Counted from the stretch's first letter, positions 53,286-64,000 are shown. The stretch is DNA of 64,000 nt from Streptomyces sp. SUK 48 (GCF_009650765.1 NZ_CP045740.1:7540001-7604000); one strand, 5' to 3'. Numbers and translations: made by a program. Notes: generated by a model from the sequence alone, not told the origin.

Positions 53286-54215
53286 TCAGACGGCGCTGTC
53301 CTCGGCGGTCCGGAAGTAGTGGCCCTCCTCCAGGTCGGCGACGAGGCTCGGTCCGGTCGGGTCCCAGTCGAGCAGGGCGCGGGTGGCGGTGTTCGACGCG
53401 GGGGCGTCGAGGCCGACGAAGCCGCTCAGCCAGCCGAAGTGCCCGGCCAGGTCCTCGGCGGCCACCGACGCCGTCGGCAGCTTCAGCTGGCGGCCGATCA
53501 CCTCGGCGATCTCGCGGAGCGGCACACCCTCCTCGGCGACGCCGTGCAGCACCGTGCCTGCCGGGGCCTTCTCGAGCGCGAGCCGGAACAGCCGCGCCGC
53601 GTCCAGCCGGTGGACGGCCGGCCAGCGGTTGGCGCCCGCACCGGGATAGCCGGAGACGCCCTTCTCGCGCGCGGTGCCGATCAGCGAGGTCATGAAGCCG
53701 TTGTCCCCGTCGCCATGGCAGGTGGGGGAGAGCCGTACCACGGACGACCGCACGCCGCGCTCCGCACTCGCGAGGACGGCCTGTGCGGTGACGGCACGCA
53801 TCAGGATCGGCGAGCCGCCCTCGACCACCGGCACGTCCTGCTCCGTCGCCACCCGCCCCGGCTTGAGCCCGGCCAGCCCGGAGGCGAGCACGAACGGGCG
53901 GTCGCTGCCGGCGAGCGCCTCGATGAGCACGTCGACGGCCCTGCGGTCGGCCTCCGCGGCGCTCTGGAAGCTGACGGAGAAGGCCACGTCGTGCTTGAAG
54001 GCGAGGTGGATCACCCCGTCCGCGCCGGCGGCCGCGGCACGCAGTACGTCCAAATCGTCCAGGCTGCCCCGGACGACCTGGGCGCCGGCCGCGGTCAGCG
54101 CCTCGGCGGAGGCGTCGGAACGGGCCAGGCCGACGACCTGATGGCCCGCGCCGATGAGCTCCGGAACGACGGCCGAACCGATCCAGCCCGATGCCCCGGT
54201 CACGAAAACACGCAT
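53286..54215 (-). CDS. NAD(P)-dependent epimerase/reductase-like protein
   Basis: 309 residues: MRVFVTGASGWIGSAVVPEL, GADGVIHLAFKHD, SVVRLSPTCHGDGDNG, PAVHRLDAARLFRLALE. Extended SDR without a clear Tyr-x3-Lys, so an NmrA/dihydroflavonol-reductase-like member. Divergent from a TetR gene with two operators between; likely its target. Confidence 0.9.
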   Translation of the reverse strand: MRVFVTGASGWIGSAVVPELIGAGHQVVGLARSDASAEALTAAGAQVVRGSLDDLDVLRAAAAGADGVIHLAFKHDVAFSVSFQSAAEADRRAVDVLIEALAGSDRPFVLASGLAGLKPGRVATEQDVPVVEGGSPILMRAVTAQAVLASAERGVRSSVVRLSPTCHGDGDNGFMTSLIGTAREKGVSGYPGAGANRWPAVHRLDAARLFRLALEKAPAGTVLHGVAEEGVPLREIAEVIGRQLKLPTASVAAEDLAGHFGWLSGFVGLDAPASNTATRALLDWDPTGPSLVADLEEGHYFRTAEDSAV

Positions 54216-54235
54216 GAGAGATCCCCAGACAGTGC

Positions 54236-54285
54236 GATGTCAGTTACTGACATCAACGCTAGCACTGATGTCAGTCGCTGTCATC
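54236..54285. promoter_or_regulatory. Paired TetR operators
   Basis: GATGTCAGTTACTGACATC (54236-54254) is a perfect 9-1-9 repeat. GATGTCAGTCGCTGTCATC (54267-54285) is a weaker copy. Centres are 31 bp apart. Confidence 0.78.
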
Positions 54286-54302
54286 GCTGTAGGATGTGGA
54301 CC

Positions 54303-54890
54303 ATGGGCAGATGGGAGCCGAACGCGCGCGAGCGCCTGGCGAAGGCGGCGCTGGACCTGTACGGCGAGCGTGGGTACGAGCAGACCACCGTGGCGGAGAT
54401 CGCCAGGAGCGCGGGACTCACCGAGCGCACGTTCTTCCGGCACTACGCCGACAAGCGTGAGGTGCTGTTCTCCGGCGCGATCGAACTCGAGCAGCTGTTG
54501 ACGCGGGCGGTCGCCGACGCCCCGCCGTCCGCCGCACCCATCGACGCGGTGGCGTCGGGCCTGGACGCGATCTGTGCGGAGTTCGAGGAACGGCGTGACT
54601 TCGCGCGCAAGCGCCAGGCCGTGATCTGGGCGACCGCGGAACTCCGTGAGCGCGAACTGATCAAACTCGCCTCCCTCGCCGCCGCCTTCACCGAGGCCCT
54701 CCGCGCTCGCGGTGTCCCGCCCTCGGCCGCCGGCCTCACCGCCGAGGCCGGTGTCGCCGTCTTCAAGGTGGCCTTCGAACGCTGGATCGCCGCCGACGAG
54801 AGGCGCTCGCTCACCCGGCTCGCGCGGGAGTCGCTCGACGAACTCAGGACCGTCGCCATGGGCGGCCACACTCCGATGAATGAGGTGTGA
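54303..54890 (+). CDS. TetR-family regulator
   Basis: 195 residues: ARERLAKAALDLYGERGYEQ, TTVAEIARSAGLTERTFFRH, then a ligand domain (VIWATAELRERELIKLASLA). ATG 54303 is used; ATG 54294 in frame is possible. It overlooks paired palindromes shared with the divergent SDR gene and very likely represses both. Confidence 0.9.
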   Translation: MGRWEPNARERLAKAALDLYGERGYEQTTVAEIARSAGLTERTFFRHYADKREVLFSGAIELEQLLTRAVADAPPSAAPIDAVASGLDAICAEFEERRDFARKRQAVIWATAELRERELIKLASLAAAFTEALRARGVPPSAAGLTAEAGVAVFKVAFERWIAADERRSLTRLARESLDELRTVAMGGHTPMNEV

Positions 54891-54993
54891 CGGGTGGGGT
54901 AGGCGCCCCCACCGGCCGGTCGAGCGGCAAAGTCGGGCAATCCGTTACATGGTGCCCGGGGCTCGTCACCGGCCGTACAGGAAGGAGAAGAAC

Positions 54994-55305
54994 ATGATCA
55001 AGCTGGCACGGCACGCGGGTACGGTCGGAGCCTCGGCGGCGCTGGTCGGTGGGGCCCTGCTCGCCACCGCCGGGACCGCGACGGCGGCCCCGCAGAGCAC
55101 CGCGCACCTCCCCGCCCGCACCACCGCGAGCCAGACCGCAGTGCCCGGCGGCACCGCTCACCGCGGCGGGCACCGGCTCGACCCCTGGATCGAGGGACAG
55201 CTGGCGCAGTTCGACCCCGCGGCGGCGCGCCGTCTGGCCGTGTTCGACCCGTGGGTGAAGGACCAGCTGGCCCGGTACGCGCCCGCCTCCCTCGGCCAGG
55301 GCTGA
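54994..55305 (+). CDS. Small secreted protein with DPW repeat
   Basis: 103 residues: signal peptide (HAGTVGASAALVGGALLATA, cleavage near ATAAP), a Thr/Ala-rich linker, then two copies of a motif, LDPWIEGQLAQFDPAA and FDPWVKDQLARYAPAS. Function unknown. GAAGGAG about 7 nt before the ATG. Confidence 0.8.
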   Translation: MIKLARHAGTVGASAALVGGALLATAGTATAAPQSTAHLPARTTASQTAVPGGTAHRGGHRLDPWIEGQLAQFDPAAARRLAVFDPWVKDQLARYAPASLGQG

Positions 55306-55341
55306 CCCGGGCCCGCCGCGCGCCCGCTCCCGTCGGCGTCC

Positions 55342-56616
55342 TCAGTCCACGAACTCCATGGCCGGATATATCGGCGACGGCCTCTCCAGCAGCCGTCCGT
55401 CGCCACCGCGCAACCAGTGGTCGAAGTAGGCCGCCACATACGCCTCGGTCGTACGGATCGCCGTGGCCGGAGCGATCGTGCCGAGGTCGCCGGTCAGGAC
55501 GGACGCCGGCAGACCCAGCTGCGGGAGAAGGGCCTCCGCGTCGGTGAACGAGGCGTGTTCCGAGCCGCGCAGGGTGAGTTGACGCGTCCACCCCGGGGTG
55601 TGGGCCCGGAACGCCCGCCAGCCGGGTCCGGTGTCCGTCTCGCCGTCCTTTCCCAGCAGCAGGAACGGGCGGTCGAGACCGTGCCGGGCCACCGGCATCG
55701 GTGAGCCGTCCAGGTAGGTCAGATTGCCGTCCATGTCGATACCGGCGGTGATCCTGTCGTCGGCGTCCATCGCCAGCGCGGCCGCGCTGCCGCCCATCGA
55801 GTGGCCGAACATGCCCACCCTCGACAGGTCCAGCGCACCGGCCAGCCCCCGGGGCGGGCGCCGTCCGTCCGCGTCGGGGCTGTGCCCGCTGCCGAGCAGG
55901 CGGAGCTGGTCCAGTACGAAGCCGGTGTCGGCGACCCGGACCGCCAGTGCCTTGCGGACGAAGGCGTCGGGGTCGCCGGGCGGCACCATGGTGGCGAGCG
56001 AGCCGTCCGGGAACTGGACCTCGGGTGACTCGTAGGTGTGGTCGACGGTCACCACGGCATAGCCGCGGCCGGCCAGGTCCGCCGCCAGCGTGGTGTCCCA
56101 GGTGCGGGGTTCGCCGAGTCCGGGGGAGTAGAGCACCACGGGGAGCCGTCCCCCTCGCCCCCGGGCCACGGGGGCGTCGCGGGTCACGTGGGTGACCACG
56201 CCGGCCCAGTCGGCCCGGCCCGCCGGGGTCCCGAGCCGGAGATAGCCGTTGGCGGTGACCCGGTCGAAATGGGCGGCCGCCGCGGGCAGCATGTACGGAG
56301 CCGGCGGCCGGTGGGCCGTGTGCGTCGCCGGATAGAACACGCTGACCATCAACTCGCGGTGTATCCGGCCCGATTGCCAGGGATCGGTGCGCGTGCGGTC
56401 CACCAGGTGCAGCGTCGTCTCGCCGACGGGGTGCGGTCCTGTGGGGGAGGGCAGCGTCAGGCGGTGCGTGGGCGGCGCGGCGGGGGCGGCGCCGGTGGGC
56501 GTGGTGGCTCCGGCCGGGAGGGCCGCCGCGAGAGTGCAGAGCGCGGCGACCGCGCAGGCGAGGAGCGCTCGTAGCCCCGTCGTCCCGCGGCGGAGGCGCG
56601 GGTGGTCATCGGTCAT
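55342..56616 (-). CDS. Secreted alpha/beta hydrolase (PAF-acetylhydrolase-like lipase)
   Basis: 424 residues: signal peptide (about 15-40), LPVVLYSPGLGEPRTWD, nucleophile GMFGHSMGGSAAAL, MDADDRITAGIDMDG, and His in GSEHASFTD. This is the layout of Streptomyces extracellular platelet-activating-factor-type lipases. It starts 20 bp after the protease stop, so the two are probably cotranscribed. Confidence 0.9.
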   Translation of the reverse strand: MTDDHPRLRRGTTGLRALLACAVAALCTLAAALPAGATTPTGAAPAAPPTHRLTLPSPTGPHPVGETTLHLVDRTRTDPWQSGRIHRELMVSVFYPATHTAHRPPAPYMLPAAAAHFDRVTANGYLRLGTPAGRADWAGVVTHVTRDAPVARGRGGRLPVVLYSPGLGEPRTWDTTLAADLAGRGYAVVTVDHTYESPEVQFPDGSLATMVPPGDPDAFVRKALAVRVADTGFVLDQLRLLGSGHSPDADGRRPPRGLAGALDLSRVGMFGHSMGGSAAALAMDADDRITAGIDMDGNLTYLDGSPMPVARHGLDRPFLLLGKDGETDTGPGWRAFRAHTPGWTRQLTLRGSEHASFTDAEALLPQLGLPASVLTGDLGTIAPATAIRTTEAYVAAYFDHWLRGGDGRLLERPSPIYPAMEFVD

Positions 56617-56636
56617 GCTCCAAGGGTGACGGCCCG

Positions 56637-57821
56637 TCACCAACCGCACATCGGGGACGAACCCCGGTCTTTTCCCTCGGGGTATCCGTAGGGGATGCGG
56701 GATGTGGGGTGCGGCAGGCCGGGTGCGGGGCCGGATGTGGCGCGGTGGGTCGTGAACGCCGGGTCCCGGATTCCCGGCGCCCGGCCAGCGTCACCCCCGT
56801 ACGCCACCCGCCCCGCGGGCGGCGCCCCGGTGACGGCGGCGTCGTACAACGCGCGCGTCGCGGAGCCGAAGTACGCGCTGTACGAGACCTGCGCGGTGTT
56901 GCCGCCGGTGTGGTAGCCGCCGATCACGCCGACGACCGCCCACCCGTCGACCCACGGCACGAGCATGGGGCCGCCGCTCGTCCCACCGACGAAGGCGTCG
57001 CAGGCGATGCGCGGGAACGTCCCCGGGTCGGCCGGATCGTCGCTGGCCCACCTCGTGGTCCGGCTCCAGCACTCCAGTGGTTCGTCCGCGCCCGCCGGAT
57101 AGCCGATCATCCGTACCGGCGCGTGGTGGTACCCCGCCCCCGTGAGCAGCCGTACTCCGCCGACCGCGTCCTGCAAGGAGGTTCCGTCCTGGTCGGGTTC
57201 CGTCACCGCGAAGCCGAAATCGTAGGCCGCGCCTGCGTGTTCGCCCAGGTCGTAGTACTGCTGCGGCACGTAGACGCCGTTGGTTCCGACCGGGAAGACC
57301 CCGTAGGGCTTGATCCCGTCGTGGTACCCGGGGACGAAGGCCAGCCGGCGCTGCGGGGCGGTACCGGAGTACCCCTTCAGGCAGTGGCCCGCGCTGAGGA
57401 CCAGGTCGCGCCCGGGGCTGCGGACGACCGAACCGCTACAGGTACGCCCGGTGCCCTGGGTGTCGGTCCAGAAAAAGGTGCCGGCCTGTGGGATGCCGCC
57501 GAAGCTGTGGCTGGGCGGAATGTACTCGCCCGGCCGGGGGCCGTCCACCGCTGGGGAGACGGCCGGGCCCGTCTCGGAACCCTTCGTGCCGGCGGGCAGG
57601 GCGGCCGTCATGCGGGCCGCCGTCCAATAGGCGTCGAGCCGGGCGGCGACCGGATTCGGCCCGGCCGTCGCCCCCTTCGCCGCACCCGTCGGAGCCGGCC
57701 GAGCGGACTGGGCCGCCGACCGGGCCGGCGAGGCCGAAGCCGCCGCGGCCGGGGCGCCCGCCAGCAGCAGAGCGGCCGCGCAGACGGCGAGGTGACGTAA
57801 GCCCGGGATTCTACGCACCAT
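56637..57821 (-). CDS. Secreted trypsin-like serine protease
   Basis: 394 residues: signal peptide (about 1-30), S1-type core with His in LVLSAGHCLKG, Asp in AAYDFGFAVTEPD and Ser in FVGGTSGGPML. Disulfide Cys at TCSGSV and IACDA. Pro/Ser-rich C-terminal tail. Glutamyl-endopeptidase-like V8 family. ATG 57821, followed by GTG. Confidence 0.9.
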   Translation of the reverse strand: MVRRIPGLRHLAVCAAALLLAGAPAAAASASPARSAAQSARPAPTGAAKGATAGPNPVAARLDAYWTAARMTAALPAGTKGSETGPAVSPAVDGPRPGEYIPPSHSFGGIPQAGTFFWTDTQGTGRTCSGSVVRSPGRDLVLSAGHCLKGYSGTAPQRRLAFVPGYHDGIKPYGVFPVGTNGVYVPQQYYDLGEHAGAAYDFGFAVTEPDQDGTSLQDAVGGVRLLTGAGYHHAPVRMIGYPAGADEPLECWSRTTRWASDDPADPGTFPRIACDAFVGGTSGGPMLVPWVDGWAVVGVIGGYHTGGNTAQVSYSAYFGSATRALYDAAVTGAPPAGRVAYGGDAGRAPGIRDPAFTTHRATSGPAPGLPHPTSRIPYGYPEGKDRGSSPMCGW

Positions 57822-58035
57822 CAGTTCCCTTCGCGGCAGGGGTACCTGACGGCTCACCCTAGGCCCGGGGCCGACGCGGCGGAAGAACGCACCACGGCGG
57901 CGGGCGGCCCCGGCGCGCCGCGGAGTGGTCACGGCGACGGCCCCGCACCGCTCCGGCACCGCTCGGCCGACGAAGTGGGGCGGCGTCAGCGGCGAAGTCG
58001 TACGAGACGCACATGCTATGAAGCGGGGTAAATGG

Positions 58036-58048
58036 GTACATTCTGTAC
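58036..58048. promoter_or_regulatory. Inverted repeat upstream of transporter
   Basis: GTACA-TTC-TGTAC, a perfect 5-3-5 repeat in an AT-richer stretch (about 58010-58070) of the 349-bp gap between the divergent protease and acetate-transporter genes. Nothing else is recognised in the gap. Confidence 0.45.
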
Positions 58049-58170
58049 AGGTGTATCTACGTGGCACGCGAGTGTCACAGCCCGCCTCGGGGGCACTGAC
58101 CAGCATGTTTGCGGGCTCGGCGAGCAAGGGCCTCCGGCCCTGCTGACCACTGGTCGAAGGGATGCCGGTT

Positions 58171-58884
58171 ATGAACGAGGACATGAGGAGCCCGCACCCG
58201 GAGCAGCCGCCGCCCGGGGCGGTTCCGCCCAGGGCCGCCGCGCCCGAGGCGGCCCCGCGCGCGGCGGCCTGGGCCGATCCCGCCCCCCTGGGCCTGGCCG
58301 GCTTCGCCCTCACGACTCTGCTGCTGTCGATCATCAACACCAATCTCCTGAAGGAGACCGCGGGCATCCTGCCCGTCCTGGGTCTCGCCTTGTTCTACGG
58401 CGGCCTCGCCCAGTTCGCCGCGGGGCTCATGGAGTTCCGCCGGGGCAACACCTTCGGCGCGACGGCGTTCGTCTCCTTCGCCGCGTTCTGGCTGTCCTAC
58501 TGGTGGATCGCGCCACGCGTGGCGCTCGCCGGTGACGCGCACAACGCGCTGGGCCTGTTCCTGCTCGGCTGGGCGATCTTCACCGCCTACATGACCATCG
58601 GCGCCCTGCGGGTCAGCCTCCCGGTGCTCGCGGTGTTCGTGCTGCTGACCCTGACCTTCCTCTTTCTGGCCATCGGGTCGTTCCAGGGCGGCGCCGGGCA
58701 CGTCATGACCGAGGTGGGCGGCTGGTTCGGCATCCTCACGGGGCTCGCCGCCTGGTACGCGTCGGCGGCCGGTGTCATCAACGCGGCGCACGGGCGCACC
58801 GTGGTGCCGCTCGGCTCGCTTCCGGGCCGGGCCGAGCCGGGCGAACGGGTGCGCCACGACGAGCGATCCGGGCGATCCGTCTGA
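58171..58884 (+). CDS. GPR1/FUN34/SatP-family acetate transporter
   Basis: 237 residues with six helices and the family signature near the start (DPAPLGLAGFALTTLLLSI), FYGGLAQFAAGLMEFRRGNT, FGATAFVSFAAFWLSYWW. It imports acetate/succinate with protons. The N-terminus is Pro/Ala-rich. ATG 58171 fits the AAGGG spacing better than ATG 58162. Confidence 0.9.
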   Translation: MNEDMRSPHPEQPPPGAVPPRAAAPEAAPRAAAWADPAPLGLAGFALTTLLLSIINTNLLKETAGILPVLGLALFYGGLAQFAAGLMEFRRGNTFGATAFVSFAAFWLSYWWIAPRVALAGDAHNALGLFLLGWAIFTAYMTIGALRVSLPVLAVFVLLTLTFLFLAIGSFQGGAGHVMTEVGGWFGILTGLAAWYASAAGVINAAHGRTVVPLGSLPGRAEPGERVRHDERSGRSV

Positions 58885-58977
58885 CGGGGGCGGCGCGACC
58901 GCCGTACCGTCCCGTCCGTCCCGCCGCCTCCTCCCGCACCCGCACCCGCGCACCCCCATGCCCCCGCGCCCGCGACA

Positions 58978-59724
58978 ATGTCCGGCATGAGCGAGGACAT
59001 GGACGACGCCGACGGACGCCTGGCCAGGATCGAACGGCTGCTCCAGAGCGGTGAGCGCGGACTTCAGCCGGCCTGGCGCCGGGCGACCCGGGGCGAGACG
59101 CGCTGGGCCGTGACCACCGTCATGCTGGCGGCGGTCGCCCTGCAACTGGTCCTGCCGCACCGGCTCGTGCTGCTGCGTCCGGTCTGGGTCCTGCCGGTGC
59201 TGGAACTGGTTCTGCTGGCCGCCCTGGTGGCGAGCAACCCCCGGCGGGTGGAGCCCAGTACGGTGTGGTGGCGGTGGCTGGGGCTGCTCCTGATCGGCGT
59301 CATCAGCCTGGCCAACGGCTGGTCGGCGGCCCAGCTCGTCTGGGACCTGGTGCACGGCATCGGCGGCCAGGACGCGGTGCCGCTGCTGCGGGCCGGAGCC
59401 GTCATCTGGTTCACCAATGTCATCGTCTTCGCCCTCTGGTACTGGGAGTCGGACCGCGGCGGCCCGATGGCGCGGGTGCGCGGGCGGCAGCAGTACGCCG
59501 ACTTCCTGTTCGTCCAGATGCAGAGCCCCGACATGGCGCCCCCGGACTGGGAACCGGAGTTCCTCGACTACCTGTACCTCTCGTTCACCAACGCCACCGC
59601 CTTCAGCCCCACCGATGTGATGCCGCTGTCCAGGTGGGCCAAGATGCTGATGATGCTCCAGTCGTCGGTGTCCCTGGTGACCGTCGGCCTCGTGGTGGCC
59701 CGCGCCGTCAACGTGCTCAGGTAA
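58978..59724 (+). CDS. Integral membrane protein with ion-channel-like end
   Basis: 248 residues: helices near 43-60, 68-85, 98-118, 131-150 and 218-245, and a segment YLYLSFTNATAFSPTDVM before the last helix that resembles a potassium-channel pore region without the GYGD filter. Matches an uncharacterised actinobacterial family. ATG 58978 or 58987; no ribosome site. Confidence 0.78.
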   Translation: MSGMSEDMDDADGRLARIERLLQSGERGLQPAWRRATRGETRWAVTTVMLAAVALQLVLPHRLVLLRPVWVLPVLELVLLAALVASNPRRVEPSTVWWRWLGLLLIGVISLANGWSAAQLVWDLVHGIGGQDAVPLLRAGAVIWFTNVIVFALWYWESDRGGPMARVRGRQQYADFLFVQMQSPDMAPPDWEPEFLDYLYLSFTNATAFSPTDVMPLSRWAKMLMMLQSSVSLVTVGLVVARAVNVLR

Positions 59725-59735
59725 CGGTCAGGCGG

Positions 59736-60125
59736 TCAGGCGGGCGGGGCGTCGGACCGACCGGCCCCGGCGGGCTCCGGGTCGGTGGCCAGCCGGGCGT
59801 GCGTCTCGACGCCGTGGCGCACCCCGTCGTACTCCAGCACTGCCTTAGCAGGACACCCAGCCCGTCGAGTGGCGCCGGTCGATCGCGCTCACGGCCACCT
59901 GACCGAGGACCTCGTCCCGCTCGTCCACGACAGCGAACGCGAAGGCCGTTCCCGCCCCGCCACCGCTCGTCCTGCCCGGCGAGCCGGCGCCCCGCGTCCC
60001 CCGGCGAGGCCACCGGGTCCCTGCTCTGTCCCCGCATCAGCTGGTCCGCGAACGCCGTCAGGACCGCCCGCGCATCGCCCTCCGCCCAGCTCACCCGATC
60101 GGTGGACGGTTCGATTCGCGCTGTC
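59736..60125 (-). pseudogene. GNAT acetyltransferase pseudogene (frameshift and internal deletion)
   Basis: The minus strand starts with RIEPSTDRVSWAEGDARAVL and QLMRGQSRDPVASPGD to QDERWRGG. It shifts frame near 59950 to FAFAVVDERDEVLGQVAVSA, IDRRHSTGWVSC and a stop (TAA near 59846). A third segment in another frame, VLEYDGVRHGVETHARLATDPEP, is the normal C-terminus of this GNAT family. About 45 residues with the acetyl-CoA motif are lost. Confidence 0.75.
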
Positions 60126-60297
60126 CGGGGAGAGTGGGGTGGGGCACATGATCCGTACGGGTCCCCGCGCGGCCTCCGAGTCCCCGCGCGGCCACCGGGC
60201 CGGCGCCGCCCGGTGGGTGGAGCGATGCCGCACAGCCGTGAACGCGAAGGTGAACGCCGTACACCGGCGGAAAGCCAGAATTGCATCGTTCGTTTTA

Positions 60298-60327
60298 TTG
60301 AATCCTTCGTGTTTGTGAGAGTAGGTT
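60298..60327 (+). promoter_or_regulatory. Probable leaderless furA promoter in AT-rich stretch
   Basis: TTGAAT, 18-nt spacer, TAGGTT, then 7 nt to ATG 60335. The AT-rich tract from about 60277 is likely the FurA-type operator. Confidence 0.55.
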
Positions 60328-60334
60328 CGGCGCC

Positions 60335-60772
60335 ATGACCGCCTCCCCGACTCCGACCACCGCCGAGGAACTCCGCGGTGCCGGCCTGCGCGTGACGGCG
60401 GCTCGCGTCGCGCTGCTGGAGACGGTCCGGGACGGCGACCACCTCGGTGTCGAGGCGATCGCCTCCGGGGTCCGTGACCGCGTAGGCCATATATCCCTGC
60501 AAGCCGTCTACGAGGCTCTGCACGCGCTCACCGCGGCGGGGCTCGTGCGCCGTATCGAGCCGGCCGGTCATCCGGCCCGGTTCGAGGGGCGCGTCGGCGA
60601 CAACCACCACCACCTCGTGTGCCGGTCGTGCGGGGCCGTCGCCGACGTCGACTGCGCCGTCGGCGAGGCGCCCTGCCTGAGCGTCGCCGACGACCGCGGC
60701 TTCGCCATCGACGAAGCCGAGGTCGTCTACTGGGGCGTGTGCCCCGACTGTTCCACCGGCCGCAGTTCCTGA
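60335..60772 (+). CDS. furA: Fur-family redox regulator of katG (FurA/CatR/FurS type)
   Basis: 145 residues: HTH GLRVTAARVALLETVRDGDH, HISLQAVYEALHALTAAGLV, zinc/metal motifs NHHHLVCRSCGAV and VCPDCSTG. It lies 33 bp upstream of katG in the order typical of actinobacteria, where it represses the pair with a thiol switch. Its own mRNA seems leaderless. Confidence 0.93.
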   Translation: MTASPTPTTAEELRGAGLRVTAARVALLETVRDGDHLGVEAIASGVRDRVGHISLQAVYEALHALTAAGLVRRIEPAGHPARFEGRVGDNHHHLVCRSCGAVADVDCAVGEAPCLSVADDRGFAIDEAEVVYWGVCPDCSTGRSS

Positions 60773-60790
60773 GCACCTGGTTCCGCATAG

Positions 60791-63031
<2,241 letters not shown>

Positions 63032-63040
63032 TCCGCCGGC

Positions 63041-63082
63041 ACGATGTCCGGGCCGCCCCTCGGCGGGCGGCCCGGACATCGT
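63041..63082 (+). terminator. Strong terminator after katG
   Basis: An 18-bp perfect stem (left arm 63041-63058, right arm 63065-63082; ACGATGTCCGGGCCGCCC) with a 6-nt loop, 9 bp after the stop. Confidence 0.9.
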
Positions 63083-63089
63083 CGTCTCA

Positions 63090-63134
63090 TCAGCGCGGTG
63101 GGAATCAGCGCGTCGGGAGTCAGCGCGGTGGGAA
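63090..63134. repeat. Three 15-bp tandem repeats
   Basis: TCAGCGCGGTGGGAA, TCAGCGCGTCGGGAG, TCAGCGCGGTGGGAA; noncoding, between katG and the convergent hbpS-like gene. Confidence 0.8.
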
Positions 63135-63196
63135 CGAGCGGTTACGGCATCCCCGGCGCGACGAACGGTGACGACGCCCCGGCGCGCGCCGGACCG

Positions 63197-63763
63197 TCAG
63201 CGGTTAAGCGCCGCCGCGCCCGCCCGCGCGTACCTCTCGTCCAGGTCGCCGGAGGGGGCGCCCGCGACGCCGATGCCCGCGACCGGGGCGCCCTTGGCGG
63301 TCACCGGGGTGCCGCCCGCGAGGAACAGCGTCCCCGGGATGTCCTTCAGGGTCGGCGCCTGCGCCAGCCGCCCGGTCAGCTCCGAGGTGGGCGCGTTCCA
63401 GGACACCGCCGTGAACGCCTTGCGCTCGGCGGACTCGTACGACTGCGGGCCCGCGCCGTCCCCGCGCAGCGTGACCAGCGTATTGCCGTCGCGGTCGACC
63501 ACGGCCACGGACACCTGCCGGCCGTCCCTGACCGCGGCGTCCAGCGCGGCCCGCGCCGCCCTCTCCGCGCCCTTCACGGTCAGGTGCGCGCTCTGGGTGA
63601 GATCGCCGGAACGTACGGCGGCGGGCGCGGCGGCCGGGGCGGCGCCGGCCGCATCGGCGGCCTGGGCGGCGACGGTGCCGGCGACACCCGCGCCCACGAC
63701 GGCCAGCGCGGCACCACCGACGAGGACACGGGTACGGCGGGACGGCTTCCTACGGCTGGACAT
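63197..63763 (-). CDS. HbpS/GlcG-type secreted haem-binding protein
   Basis: 188 residues: signal peptide or anchor (TRVLVGGAALAVVGAGVAGT), then the GlcG/HbpS fold (SVAVVDRDGNTLVTLRGDG, KAFTAVSWNAPTSEL, FLAGGTPVTAKGAPVAGIGV). In S. reticuli HbpS degrades/binds haem and signals through SenS-SenR to furS-cpeB; here it is convergent with the furA-katG homologues. No SenS/SenR is in view; one could lie to the right. Confidence 0.88.
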   Translation of the reverse strand: MSSRRKPSRRTRVLVGGAALAVVGAGVAGTVAAQAADAAGAAPAAAPAAVRSGDLTQSAHLTVKGAERAARAALDAAVRDGRQVSVAVVDRDGNTLVTLRGDGAGPQSYESAERKAFTAVSWNAPTSELTGRLAQAPTLKDIPGTLFLAGGTPVTAKGAPVAGIGVAGAPSGDLDERYARAGAAALNR

Positions 63764-63934
63764 GACGGGCAACCTTCCGGTGGCGGTGGGGCCGCGGCCG
63801 AGGTGCGGCCGGGCCGAGGCGCGGTCGCCTCGGTACCGATCCTCGGGCCGCCCTCCGCCGTCTCCCGTCGGTGGACCGGTGGTCCCCGGGGTCATCCGAT
63901 CGGACGACCCCGCGCGCCCGGGGCCGGGGCACAA

Positions 63935-64000
63935 TGGACTTGGTTCGCCCAGTTCGTTTGCCCAGTTCAGCGCGGTGATGCGGGAGGTGGTGGCGGTGCC
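63935..64000. other. Right-edge region with direct repeat; possible promoter of a gene off the window
   Basis: GCCCAGTTC occurs at 63947-63955 and 63960-63968. A GGGAGG-like site near 63981 followed by in-frame GTG/ATG codons could begin a plus-strand gene divergent from the hbpS-like gene. Too little is visible to name it. Confidence 0.3.

Overview
The window is very GC-rich (about 73-75% by eye, with strong G/C at third codon positions). Gene style (GTG starts, short 4-bp start/stop overlaps, many two-component and PP2C-type regulators, TerD proteins, a gamma-butyrolactone-receptor-like TetR protein, a FurA/KatG/HbpS-like group) points to a Streptomyces or close relative. I see no rRNA, tRNA, phage, transposase or CRISPR. 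It reads as chromosomal DNA, partly arm-like, with stress, detoxification and regulatory genes rather than a biosynthetic cluster.

Left part (1-9.4 kb): a redox/dormancy-style locus. It holds the 3' part of a zinc alcohol dehydrogenase, a GAF-GAF histidine kinase that keeps the haem-ligand His and distal Tyr spacing of mycobacterial DevS/DosS, two CBS-BON proteins, an Rv1733c-like membrane protein and a stand-alone cyclic-nucleotide-binding protein. 14-bp palindromes of the form GGGNC-N4-GNCCC lie upstream of several of these genes and look like a DevR/OsdR-type regulon. A truncated PPOX-family gene is also visible. A STAS protein, an ADP-ribosylglycohydrolase and a BlaI/M56-protease pair with a clear operator follow.

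9.4-24 kb: two TerD proteins (one with a long Pro/Gln-Gly-Tyr/His tail), an ArsR regulator, an LCP cell-wall ligase, a class II amidotransferase, a lamin-tail secreted protein, a GBL-receptor-like TetR regulator, a methyltransferase, an MMPL transporter, and an isolated ctaD (cytochrome oxidase subunit I) coupled to a tail-anchored coiled-coil protein and a possible 13-residue leader peptide.

24-41 kb: GT-C membrane glycosyltransferases, a ferredoxin-MBL fusion, a sulfite-oxidase-like molybdoenzyme, a three-gene translationally coupled operon (GT2, DUF2064, methyltransferase), an OmpR-type two-component pair, a dTDP-rhamnose-4-epimerase-like enzyme, a penicillin-binding protein with an apparent 1-nt frameshift in its membrane anchor, and two PP2C/SpoIIE-type phosphatases.

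41-53 kb: a TetR repressor divergent from a four-gene paoABCD-like molybdenum aldehyde oxidoreductase operon, with two perfect palindromic operators between them; an FAD monooxygenase; a zinc-free L33 paralogue; small proteins including a zinc ribbon; and a rifampicin-monooxygenase (rox) gene preceded by a near-consensus rifamycin-associated element.

53-64 kb: a second TetR/NAD-epimerase divergent pair with paired operators, secreted hydrolases, a SatP-like acetate transporter, a decayed GNAT gene, and a furA-katG peroxidase operon followed by a convergent HbpS-like haem-binding secreted protein. Together the left and right ends make this window rich in redox and haem sensing.
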